Of a stretch of 43,410 bases of DNA, positions 16,546 through 24,246 are shown piece after piece. The notes beneath the pieces are model-generated. The model ran no database searches, was not told where the DNA came from, and was given only the letters and a program-made list of their open reading frames with translations. Location of the stretch: assembly GCA_016841245.1 (NCBI GenBank), contig JAENZN010000028.1, forward strand, positions 1 to 43,410. The letters run 5' to 3'. The stretch is from Syntrophomonas sp. Its GTDB lineage: Bacteria; Bacillota; Syntrophomonadia; Syntrophomonadales; Syntrophomonadaceae. Position 1 is the stretch's first letter; each line of letters opens with the position of its first letter. A program made the translations under genes and the position numbers.

Positions 16546-17915
16546 TAATTTCCAACCCTTTCAGCATCTTTCATAGTCTGTTTCTGCAGGTCGAAGTTTA
16601 TAGGAATTCTAACTCCGCTTCGTCCATCCCGGTTTTTTTCGATATACAAGTAGTAGTTGGGCTTCCGGGCATACTTATTAAGTTCTTCGTTTTCTTCCAG
16701 TTCTTCCTTGGAAAAAGGACTGAGCTTTAACATCAAATCACATTCATTTTTCATTCTCTTGGCTCCCTGCAAACTGCCGTCAGGGTTAAGCTGTACCAGA
16801 ACCATCACTGCAATTTTGAGGTTCTGGGCCAGTAGTTTCTGGGTCTTTATTATCTGTTCCAGGATCTGCCACTCCTGAAGCTTGGGATCTTGTTTTTCCA
16901 TTCGTCCTACATAATCTATAATCATCATATCGATATTTTTCTGGGACCTGAATTTACGGGCAATAGAAATAGTTTTTTCCGGAGTAAGATTGGGACAGGG
17001 ATAAGAATAAAAACCACTGGCCCTTAATTTTGAATATCCATTTAAAATCATGGATAATTCATTCTGGCTTATGTCCCCCATCCGAATACGGTCATGTTCA
17101 ATTTCGGAAAGTATTGACGCCCATCGCAGGGCAATCTGCTCCCGGCTCATTTCCGTATTTAGATAAAGGATGTTCTTGCCATAGTTTACCGCTATCGATT
17201 TAGCGGTATGAAGGGCGAAGGCGGTTTTTCCGTGCCCGGTTTGGGCACCCAGGATGATCAGATCTCCGGATTTATAGCCCAGAGTAATATGATCCAGGTT
17301 ATCAAAACCCGTAGGCAGGCCATCCAGGGGTATTACCCCTTTATGTTTAACTTGTATTTCCTGGTATCTAAGAAAACGACGTTCAACTTCGTCGTAACCC
17401 AGATTAGCCATATCTTCGGGGGTATCTATTTTATCGTCGATTTCCAGAGCAGTCAGATTGGTCAGGTGGTCTTCAGCATTCATCAAAAGCTGCTCAATAT
17501 CCTGCTCCTGTCTTTCTCTTAATATCTGATAATTATTTCTTAAAAAATCAACAAATCTCCTGATCTTGGCTTTATCTTTAACTCTTTTTATCCAATATTT
17601 GATATTTTCATCATCGATATAGTGTTCAGCTATGTATTTCACTTCTTCAATATCTCGAGGATTATTCAACATCCCTAAACTGTGAGCTTCCTTTAACAAT
17701 TCCACATAAGTGGGCCGGATTTCCCTTTCGAATAAAGAACAAAGCAGGTCAAATATAGCCGCATGTTTGGGAACATAAAAATCAGCCGTCTGCATACAAT
17801 GATAGGCTTCAACACATGCATCCTCCGAATGCAGCATGGATGAAAGAACCCTTCTTTCGCTCTCCATATCCATTAATAATTCATCCGGCAATGCCGATTG
17901 AAAGTTGACATTCAC
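16545..17915 (-). CDS. DnaB-like replicative helicase, divergent paralogue
   Basis: The 456-residue protein keeps the DnaB plan: an N-terminal helical domain (about 10-110), a linker helix, and a RecA-type ATPase. GAQTGHGKT at 223-231 is the Walker A loop, ILYLNTEMSREQIALRW is motif H1a, IDMMIIDYVGRM near 325-335 is Walker B, and VMVLVQLNPDGSLQGAKRMK replaces the usual SQLSR segment. Several stretches are unlike housekeeping DnaB/DnaC, so it is probably a second helicase or a lineage-specific version. It follows a DnaD-like gene on the same strand, fitting a helicase plus loader or initiator pair. The start appears to be GTG with a weak GGTGAT upstream. Confidence 0.82.
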   Translation of the reverse strand: MNVNFQSALPDELLMDMESERRVLSSMLHSEDACVEAYHCMQTADFYVPKHAAIFDLLCSLFEREIRPTYVELLKEAHSLGMLNNPRDIEEVKYIAEHYIDDENIKYWIKRVKDKAKIRRFVDFLRNNYQILRERQEQDIEQLLMNAEDHLTNLTALEIDDKIDTPEDMANLGYDEVERRFLRYQEIQVKHKGVIPLDGLPTGFDNLDHITLGYKSGDLIILGAQTGHGKTAFALHTAKSIAVNYGKNILYLNTEMSREQIALRWASILSEIEHDRIRMGDISQNELSMILNGYSKLRASGFYSYPCPNLTPEKTISIARKFRSQKNIDMMIIDYVGRMEKQDPKLQEWQILEQIIKTQKLLAQNLKIAVMVLVQLNPDGSLQGAKRMKNECDLMLKLSPFSKEELEENEELNKYARKPNYYLYIEKNRDGRSGVRIPINFDLQKQTMKDAERVGN

Positions 17916-17985
17916 AAAATCACCATCCAGCTCTATTTACTATAATCTCTCTGCAAGCAGGCAGAAGCTTTTCTTATAATCAGAT

Positions 17986-18181
17986 AGCGGAGAACATAAT
18001 CCTCCGCTCAGACCGATGACAGAAGTGAATATCTGCGTTATTTCAAAAAGCCCGCTCAATCAACGTACTCAGGTACGATTCAATCGCAGGCTTTTCTCAT
18101 GCCTTGATCTTCGCTTCTGTCATCGGCCTGGCAACTTGTCGTCCTTGCCGACAAGTTGAGCGGAGAACATAATCCTCCGCT
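17986..18181. repeat. Highly structured 196-bp intergenic element
   Basis: A 23-bp hairpin unit (AGCGGAG...CTCCGCT) occurs identically at both ends, 17986-18008 and 18159-18181. Inside, 18013-18029 (CCGATGACAGAAGTGAA) pairs with 18110-18126 with one mismatch. Nested between these arms is AAAAGCC...GGCTTTT enclosing CGTAC/GTACG. CAACTTGTCG at 18132-18141 pairs perfectly with 18149-18158. A T-run follows on the plus strand at 18182-18188. Such dense nesting fits a foldback mobile element or a structured RNA between dnaD-like and dnaB-like. Confidence 0.65.
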
Positions 18182-18241
18182 ATTTTTTAGCCTGTTCCGC
18201 ATACCTATTCTTATTTTACTGTATTATCCCATAATATTGGA

Positions 18242-19411
18242 CTATTTTTTTACCGGAGGAATAAATATTTCGTATTCTTCCCCGGCAACTGCGGATGTTT
18301 TGGGCGGGTTACCGCTAGCAATTTTTTTATTGGAGCGCTTTTTCTCTTTAAACTCTTTTACTTCTTGATCGGCTTCTTGAACTTGACGTATTTCCTTGGC
18401 CATCCAATTATTTAGAACACTATCCATGTATTCCAGTCCACCATTTTTAGTGCGCTGACACATGACTTCACCGGCTTTCATGATCATGGAATGAGAAAAA
18501 CCCCAATCATATCTCCATTTGTAATAAACCCTGCGTCTGGCTTCAGCATTCATATCAATACCGGTAAAATTGCCAAATTCTACGATGTCAGGATCAAACC
18601 TCCTGGTCCGCAGCGATATATTTTTACCAGTGTCCACGTAATTCTTAAAATACATTTCCAGTCCATCCAGGCTGTTTATGGAATATTCTTTTAAATCACG
18701 GGCTATCTTTGAAATATCAGTGGGATTTACTATCTTTCGTTCAAAACATAGTTCCAGTAATACCAGCAGAAATTCTGGTGAAAAGGCCATTTCATCCAGC
18801 CATATTCTTAATTCATTGGACATTTTGACACTCAGGAGATTTCCAGTTTTGCGAGCAACAAAGTCAGCTACCTTCCTGAAATTATCATCACTTTTTATGG
18901 GGGCTGGAAGTGAATGCTTAGTTGCCGGTTGATGGTTCTCCTCCAGTTTAAGTTCCAGTTGTTCTATTTTGTATCTATACTCATCCAGCATATCTTCCAG
19001 TTTTTCTATTTGGTGCTTTTTGGCCTGGTCGCCATTCACGTTACTTGATAGGCGGGGATGATCTCTGACTATAAGAGCTTCCAGTTTAATGATTAACGGC
19101 TGCAGGGATATTTCTTTTTCCGCAAAGCTCTTCTTGCCATTATCCAGACTGATAATTCCAGCATTATTGAGGCTGTTTAGCTTACGGGATAATTTCTGCC
19201 GTGATAAGGCAGAACAAGATTCCAGCACCTGCCCCACTTGCACACCGCTCTGAGCCAGCGGTCGGGTATTCTCATAGGCACATATAATAGATGCTACTAT
19301 ACCTATATCTTCCATGTCCAAATCCAATTCTTTGGCATAAGCGAATAAAACGCCGGGTATATTTACATATCCCCAGCGAAAAACCTCTATAATAGCTGAG
19401 CTTTGAATCAT
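18242..19411 (-). CDS. DnaD-like replication initiation/primosome protein
   Basis: This 389-residue protein has an N-terminal winged-helix region (residues about 15-105; DIGIVASIICAYENTRPLAQSG, then SRQKLSRKLNSLNNAGIISL). A linker and a helical segment (VADFVARKTGNLLSVKMSNELRIWLDEM) typical of DnaD/DnaB_2 domains follow near 195-260. A second copy of that domain occurs at about 288-345 (RRRVYYKWRYDWGFSHSMI, YMDSVLNNW). The order winged helix plus two DnaD domains resembles Bacillus DnaB/DnaD primosome proteins. The basic C-terminal tail is low-complexity. It starts at ATG 19411 after GGAGG and precedes the helicase gene, so I infer a helicase-loading role. Confidence 0.75.
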   Translation of the reverse strand: MIQSSAIIEVFRWGYVNIPGVLFAYAKELDLDMEDIGIVASIICAYENTRPLAQSGVQVGQVLESCSALSRQKLSRKLNSLNNAGIISLDNGKKSFAEKEISLQPLIIKLEALIVRDHPRLSSNVNGDQAKKHQIEKLEDMLDEYRYKIEQLELKLEENHQPATKHSLPAPIKSDDNFRKVADFVARKTGNLLSVKMSNELRIWLDEMAFSPEFLLVLLELCFERKIVNPTDISKIARDLKEYSINSLDGLEMYFKNYVDTGKNISLRTRRFDPDIVEFGNFTGIDMNAEARRRVYYKWRYDWGFSHSMIMKAGEVMCQRTKNGGLEYMDSVLNNWMAKEIRQVQEADQEVKEFKEKKRSNKKIASGNPPKTSAVAGEEYEIFIPPVKK

Positions 19412-19612
19412 GTATTATCCTCCTACAAAATATGTATGCAAATTATAGCACTAGAAATGAATGGATAACAAGAATAGATAATTCTTAATTTAACCCAAAA
19501 AGACTATCTATTTGAATAAATTTCATTAGCACCAATGCTATATCCTATTTTTTCCGCTTAACTCGACTTGACGATTCTTATTTCCCAATACATCAGCATT
19601 GATAGTTATATG
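19412..19612. other. Short AT-rich gap
   Basis: It lies between the nuclease gene and the dnaD-like gene and must hold the promoter of the latter. Nothing else is recognisable. Confidence 0.4.
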
Positions 19613-19646
19613 AAATAAATGCCGTTATTAAAAACGGCATTTATTT
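19613..19646 (-). terminator. Strong bidirectional terminator after the beta-CASP nuclease gene
   Basis: AAATAAATGCCGTT and AACGGCATTTATTT are perfect 14-bp arms with a 6-nt loop, immediately after the stop at 19648. Both flanks are T-rich on the outgoing strand. Confidence 0.8.
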
Positions 19647-19647
19647 A

Positions 19648-21237
19648 CTATTTGCCAATGGCTTCTTCAATTTTTTCAACCATTCGAATAATTTCTCTAT
19701 AATTAGAATCCTTGACGCTATCTCGGTACATATCATGCAGTTGCAAACATAAGTCTAAATATGCTTTTTCCGCCCGACTGGCTTGATCCTTTGGTTTTTC
19801 CGTATAATACTGCAATTTTGGAGCTTCTTCCATCTCCTCCAATACAAATTCGTCAAGTATTTCGGGTATATAAATGGGAATATCAAATTCCGCTTTAATG
19901 GCTGCTGCCAGACCATCTTGTGATTCTTCCTCTCCATGAACCAGGAATATACCTTTAATATTCGACTTGAAATGCCTCAGCCAATCTAACAGACCTTCTT
20001 GATCAGCATGGGCTGAATAGGTTTCAATATTATTTATTTCTGCCTTAACGGCTACTTTTTCTCCATGAATGGTTACCAGCTTTTCACCATCCAGTATTTT
20101 TCTGCCCAGGGTACCTTGCGCCTGGTAGCCTACAAAGAGTACCGTTGCTTCGGGCCGCCAGATATTATTTTTGAGGTGATGCTTAATCCTGCCGGCCTCA
20201 CACATGCCACTGGCGGAAATGATAATCATATTACCCATTTTGCAATTAAGGGCCATCGATTCCTGATGGGTATGGGAGAATTTCAACTGATCCAGCATCA
20301 AAGGATGACTGTTGTCATCCTCTAATATTTTTCGGGCATCGTCATCATACAAATCTATGTGTTTTTGAAAGATCCGGGTGGCTGCTATAGCCAGAGGACT
20401 GTCAATATATATCTCTATTTTAGGGTCCAGTCTGCCTTCCGCATTAAGCTCATATAAGTCATATAAGAGATCCTGAGTTCTTTCCACTGCAAAGGCGGGA
20501 ATGATTAAATTGCCCCCTTTCAGCATAGCCCGATCAATAACCGATTTTAAATCTTCTTTGCGGCTAGCCGTCTTGGGGTGCAATCTGTTGCCATAAGTTG
20601 ATTCCATGATAATATAATCGGCATTTTCAATAATGGTGGGATTCTTTATAATAGGCTGGTCTGGAGTACCCAGATCACCGGAAAAGACCAGTTTAAGTTG
20701 TTTCTCGTCCTGTTCTGCTATCCAGAGCTCTACAATGCAGGCCCCTAAAATGTGCCCGGCATTTCTCAAGCGGACCTTCACTCCCGGTGCCAGCTCGATG
20801 ATTTCATCCATATTAAGAGAACGGAACTGATCCAAACATTCCACGGCATCTTTGGAATTGTAAATTGGTTCTAACAAAGGTTTACCGGCCCGTTTGTTTT
20901 TACGGTTTTTTCTCTCTACTTCAAATTCCTGTATGTGTCCTGAATCCGGCAGTAAGACTCCCGCTAGATCTTCAGTTGCATGACTGCAGTAAATTTTACC
21001 CGTAAACCCATGTTTGCACAGTTTGGGCACCAATCCTATGTGGTCAATGTGTGCATGAGTTAAAATAACAAAATCAATTGATTCCGGTTCTACTGCAAAA
21101 TTACGGCAATTTCTTTCCTGTAAGGCCCGGGGCCCCTGAAAAAGCCCGCAATCTACCGCGAATCTGCTGGTCTCAGTCTCGATAAGAAAAAAAGACCCAG
21201 TTACAGTCCTGGCCGCTCCCAGGAAGCGTAGTTTCAT
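19648..21237 (-). CDS. Metallo-beta-lactamase/beta-CASP RNA-processing exonuclease family protein
   Basis: The protein has 529 residues. HAHIDH at 61-66 is the zinc-binding motif, FSGDLG and MESTYGNRLH are further beta-lactamase motifs, the beta-CASP insertion spans about 210-400, and SAHADQEGLLDW near 405 plus FLVHGEE complete the Ysh1/CPSF-73-like RNA nuclease pattern (COG1236). These enzymes cut or trim RNA in the cytoplasm. A C-terminal extension of about 60 residues is helical and not recognised. It starts at ATG 21237 after GGGGG. A monocistronic unit is likely, with a strong terminator downstream. Confidence 0.88.
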   Translation of the reverse strand: MKLRFLGAARTVTGSFFLIETETSRFAVDCGLFQGPRALQERNCRNFAVEPESIDFVILTHAHIDHIGLVPKLCKHGFTGKIYCSHATEDLAGVLLPDSGHIQEFEVERKNRKNKRAGKPLLEPIYNSKDAVECLDQFRSLNMDEIIELAPGVKVRLRNAGHILGACIVELWIAEQDEKQLKLVFSGDLGTPDQPIIKNPTIIENADYIIMESTYGNRLHPKTASRKEDLKSVIDRAMLKGGNLIIPAFAVERTQDLLYDLYELNAEGRLDPKIEIYIDSPLAIAATRIFQKHIDLYDDDARKILEDDNSHPLMLDQLKFSHTHQESMALNCKMGNMIIISASGMCEAGRIKHHLKNNIWRPEATVLFVGYQAQGTLGRKILDGEKLVTIHGEKVAVKAEINNIETYSAHADQEGLLDWLRHFKSNIKGIFLVHGEEESQDGLAAAIKAEFDIPIYIPEILDEFVLEEMEEAPKLQYYTEKPKDQASRAEKAYLDLCLQLHDMYRDSVKDSNYREIIRMVEKIEEAIGK

Positions 21238-21282
21238 ATATATTCCCCCATAACCTTTTTATCTATGTTTTTATCTCTCTAA

Positions 21283-21759
21283 TTATATCGCAACCAGTCT
21301 TCTGGCGTCCTTTTTTCTGGAAAGTTTATAATATTGTTCATAAAAATCGAGAACCTCAACGCTTATTACTTTTCTATCCTGAGTTTTCAGGGCGCGTAAT
21401 AAGTTATCGAAACTGATCCGTCCAAAGTCTTTTACTACTTCGTTGCTGTCCAGGTTTTCAACCACTTCACAATAACGACCGTGAACCTGTTCAAATACTC
21501 CGAAATACAATTCCCGGATCTGTATCACTCGTTTCATGATCTGCTCAACCTCAACCCCCTCTATATCGACCATTGCCACCAGGTCATCGATCAGATTGTT
21601 AAGCAGTCGGTTATTAAATATAGCAGCCATTACTTCCTTGCGGTACTGCTTGGATAACAGGTAACGCATATAATCCAGAAATTCACCTTGAGCGGAAGAT
21701 CTAAGCAGTGAGTATCCATTCAGCAGCTCCAGTTCCCTTTCAGATACATCTCCATTCAC
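21283..21759 (-). CDS. Unknown helical protein
   Basis: This 158-residue protein begins at GTG 21759 after GGGGAGAGG. It is leucine-rich, charged and predicted all helical, with no signal peptide, membrane segment or metal motif. I do not recognise a family. It ends 45 bp before the beta-CASP nuclease gene on the same strand, so the two are probably co-transcribed; whether it binds that nuclease is unknown. Confidence 0.6.
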   Translation of the reverse strand: MNGDVSERELELLNGYSLLRSSAQGEFLDYMRYLLSKQYRKEVMAAIFNNRLLNNLIDDLVAMVDIEGVEVEQIMKRVIQIRELYFGVFEQVHGRYCEVVENLDSNEVVKDFGRISFDNLLRALKTQDRKVISVEVLDFYEQYYKLSRKKDARRLVAI

Positions 21760-21906
21760 CGTACCTCTCCCCTTCTCTATATTATTTATTAACTAAGGAG
21801 TTCAACCCGGTACAGCCTTAATCCTCCAGGGAATTATCGTAATATTAGTAGCTAATCCTAATCTATTCGTATACTTTCGACACCGCTGTTTGCTTTATTT
21901 GGAAGA

Positions 21907-23082
21907 TTATCCTTTTCTATGTCGAGCCAGAAAAGAGCCAATTCTATCCAGGGCCTGATCAATATCAGCTACACTTGCAGCATAACAGCATCGTACATGT
22001 CCATTGCCTATTACTCCAAAGGCATTACCCGGCACTACCGCGACTTTTTCTTCCATAATCAATTTTTCGCTGAATTCTTCACTATTCAGTCCAGTATTTA
22101 CTATGGAAGGAAACGCATAGAAAGCACCCTGGGGCTCAAAACACTCCAAACCAATTTCCCGGAATCCTGAAAGCATAATCTTTCTCCGGTAATTGTAATT
22201 CTCCACCATTTTTTTCATTTCAGTCTCGCCATGACGAAGAGCCTCCAGGGCAGCTTTTTGGGCCATAATAGGTGCACACATAATAGTATACTGGTGTATT
22301 TTAGTCATAGCCCCAATCAGGTCGGGATGACCACAGGCATATCCAATACGCCACCCGGTCATAGCAAAAGCTTTGGAAAAACCATTAAAAACGATGGTAC
22401 GCTCCTTCATCCCCGGCATGGCAGCTATGGAAACGTGCTGTCCATTATAAGTCAGTTCCGAATATATTTCGTCAGACATAACAATCAGATCATTTTTAAT
22501 AATAATATCTACCAGAGCCTCAAGGTCTTCATGACGCATAATACCACCGGTAGGATTATTAGGATATGCCAGTATAAGTACTTTGCTCTTCGGGGTTATG
22601 CTTTTTTCCAGCCTATCAAGTCGAACCCGATATTCGTCTTCAGCAAAGGTCTCCACTGCTACAGGAACACCGTAAGCCAGAGATGCTCCAGGCGAATAAG
22701 ATACATACGAAGGTTCAGGAATCAGAACTTCATCCCCCGGTTCAATTATAGCTCTTAAGGCTAGATCTACCGCTTCACTAACTCCTACGGTGACCAGGAT
22801 TTCTCGCTCCGGGGAATAGCTTACCCCTATATGCCTTTTCATATAGAGTGCAATCTCTTCTCTTAATTCAATCAAACCCTGATTAGAGGTATACATGGTA
22901 TAACCATGTTCCAGGCTGTAAAAGCAGGCTTCCCTTATATGCCAGGGAGTTACGAAATCCGGTTCACCCACCCCCAGGGAAATGACCCCCTCCAACTGAG
23001 AAACCAGATCGAAAAATTTTCTTATCCCGGAAGGGGGGATGGTCTGTACGGTTTTAGATACATATTTATCCATAGTGCTCAT
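21907..23082 (-). CDS. Class I/II PLP aminotransferase, probably alanine- or aromatic-related
   Basis: The 391-residue protein has the aspartate-aminotransferase fold. SLGVGEPDF at 35-43, YPNNPTGG at 173-180, SDEIYSELTY at 203-212 and PLP lysine K237 in FNGFSKAFAMTGWRIGY are all intact. It resembles the PatA/AlaA/AspB-like group. Its ATG overlaps the stop of the Lrp-like gene by 4 bp (ATGA), so the two form one operon. The T-box upstream appears to read an alanine codon, which suggests that the enzyme makes alanine from pyruvate (inference). Sequence alone does not fix the substrate. Confidence 0.85.
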   Translation of the reverse strand: MSTMDKYVSKTVQTIPPSGIRKFFDLVSQLEGVISLGVGEPDFVTPWHIREACFYSLEHGYTMYTSNQGLIELREEIALYMKRHIGVSYSPEREILVTVGVSEAVDLALRAIIEPGDEVLIPEPSYVSYSPGASLAYGVPVAVETFAEDEYRVRLDRLEKSITPKSKVLILAYPNNPTGGIMRHEDLEALVDIIIKNDLIVMSDEIYSELTYNGQHVSIAAMPGMKERTIVFNGFSKAFAMTGWRIGYACGHPDLIGAMTKIHQYTIMCAPIMAQKAALEALRHGETEMKKMVENYNYRRKIMLSGFREIGLECFEPQGAFYAFPSIVNTGLNSEEFSEKLIMEEKVAVVPGNAFGVIGNGHVRCCYAASVADIDQALDRIGSFLARHRKG

Positions 23083-23576
23083 GGACTGATCACCAGCCTT
23101 TTATCTTCCTGCGGACTCTCGAAAATAAAATTATCTTGTTTATAGCGCTTGAGAATGAAATGAGTAACTGTACTCTGAACTTCATCGAGAGTCGACAGTT
23201 TATGGGAAACAAACAAGGCAATTTCCTTCATAGTATCCGCAGTTACTATAATAGATAAATCATAAGTACCACTCATCAAGTACACTGATCTGACTTCAGG
23301 GAAACGGCTGATTCTTTCCGCAACACCGTTAAACCCCACTTCTCTGACCGGGGTTACCTTGACTTCAATCATGGCTTCTACCCCATTCTCACCAAAGCGA
23401 TCCCAGTTGACCACCGTGTTGTATCCCAGTATATATTTTTCCTTTTCCAGATGCGCCAGTACTTCCCGGACATGTGCTTCGTCCTCATCCAGCATAGTAG
23501 CTATAGTCTTGGGACTGATTTTCGCATCATGCTCCAGGATTTTTAATATTTTCTTCTCTAGTTCCATTTTTCTCAA
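23079..23576 (-). CDS. Lrp/AsnC family transcriptional regulator
   Basis: The 165-residue protein has an N-terminal winged helix (KKILKILEHDAKISPKTIATML, about 8-50) and a C-terminal RAM/AsnC ligand domain (VEAMIEVKVTPV, then VYLMSGTYDLSIIVTADTMKEIALFVSHKL). Members sense amino acids and assemble into octamers. It is the first gene of a T-box operon and is coupled to an aminotransferase. The start may be TTG 23576 (four bases after GGGGG plus spacer) or ATG 23567, which has overlong spacing. The regulator could sense the amino acid that its partner enzyme makes. Confidence 0.88.
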   Translation of the reverse strand: MRKMELEKKILKILEHDAKISPKTIATMLDEDEAHVREVLAHLEKEKYILGYNTVVNWDRFGENGVEAMIEVKVTPVREVGFNGVAERISRFPEVRSVYLMSGTYDLSIIVTADTMKEIALFVSHKLSTLDEVQSTVTHFILKRYKQDNFIFESPQEDKRLVISP

Positions 23577-23611
23577 AAAGCCCCCTTAGTTTATTTTATT
23601 TATAAAAAAAT

Positions 23612-23639
23612 AAAAACCCTCATCCCACCAAGGGACGAG
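23612..23639 (-). terminator. T-box terminator
   Basis: CTCGTCCC pairs with GGGATGAG (one G-T pair) around TTGG and is followed by GGTTTTTATTTTTTT. The 5' arm would otherwise pair with the T-box core region to form the antiterminator. Confidence 0.85.
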
Positions 23640-23844
23640 AGTAATATTTCCCGCGGTACCACCCTAATTGCATAAATGCCCGCTCCGTAAATCATAACGG
23701 TTTCCATGAAACCGTCCGGCTTAGTACCTGTTGAAGTATTACACCGGCGCTCCCAGGTGGCTTTCACTGTTAACCTGCTCCCGGATCGCAGCAACCCCGG
23801 TTCTCTGCCAGCAGGCCTTCAGATACTCTTCTGATCATCGCTTT
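23612..23844 (-). ncRNA. T-box leader, specifier GCC (alanine)
   Basis: On the minus strand Stem I opens with AAAGCGATGATCAG and AGTA at the specifier loop, followed by AGAGAACCGGGG and GCTGCGA distal motifs. The 3' side reads GTGAAA-GCC-ACCTGG-GAGC, the standard GAA-A-NNN-A context just before Stem II, so the specifier codon is GCC at 23761-23759 (alanine). Stem III is an ACGGTTTC/GAAACCGT hairpin. GGGTGGTACCGCGG at 23664-23651 is the T-box core; its TGGT pairs with ACCA, fitting the A73 of tRNA-Ala. A terminator and a T-run follow. Uncharged tRNA-Ala should switch the lrp-aminotransferase operon on. Confidence 0.92.
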
Positions 23845-23861
23845 AAATATAAGTTTTAACT

Positions 23862-23890
23862 ATGCTATCACTACCAGGAACCTACGTCAA
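23862..23890 (-). promoter_or_regulatory. Sigma-A type promoter for the T-box operon
   Basis: TTGACG (23890-23885), a 17-bp spacer and TAGCAT (23867-23862) lie about 18 bp before the Stem I start. Confidence 0.55.
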
Positions 23891-23983
23891 GTCGAAAATT
23901 ATGGACTGTTAAATCAGGTATAGATTTCCTGCACTATTTTTCCGAATTGTGCATATTTATAGTTCTATCTGGAGGTGATGCTG

Positions 23984-24211
23984 ATGCACTATTTATCAAA
24001 TCTGAGCCAGGAAGAACTTAATGTAGCTCGTAAAATTGATGAATATTTTAATCTTGAACATATGAGTTTTCAGGAAAAATTGTTTCATGCCCTGCTTATA
24101 GCCCAGCATGAATTAGAGGCCGAGTATTACGGCAATGAATTCGAAAAATCCAGGATACTTGAGTTTCGTGATATTCTGCTGATGCTCCTAAAGAAATTCC
24201 CCCGGGAATAG
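23984..24211 (+). CDS. Small unknown acidic protein
   Basis: The start is placed at ATG 23984 because GGAGG at 23971-23975 lies eight bases upstream; a GTG at 23975 would overlap that site. The 75-residue product (MHYLSNLSQEELNVARKIDE) is helical, charged and without membrane segments. I recognise no family. It is the only plus-strand gene between 3 and 28 kb, diverges from the T-box operon and stands alone. Confidence 0.65.
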   Translation: MHYLSNLSQEELNVARKIDEYFNLEHMSFQEKLFHALLIAQHELEAEYYGNEFEKSRILEFRDILLMLLKKFPRE

Positions 24212-24246
24212 GAGGAATATTCATAATATCAGGCCGGCAAATACTC

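Noticed and set aside
23720-23740. TAC or TTC (Tyr/Phe) as T-box specifier
   Set aside because: These codons lie after the GAGC that marks the start of Stem II; the standard specifier context GAAA-NNN-A before GAGC gives GCC.
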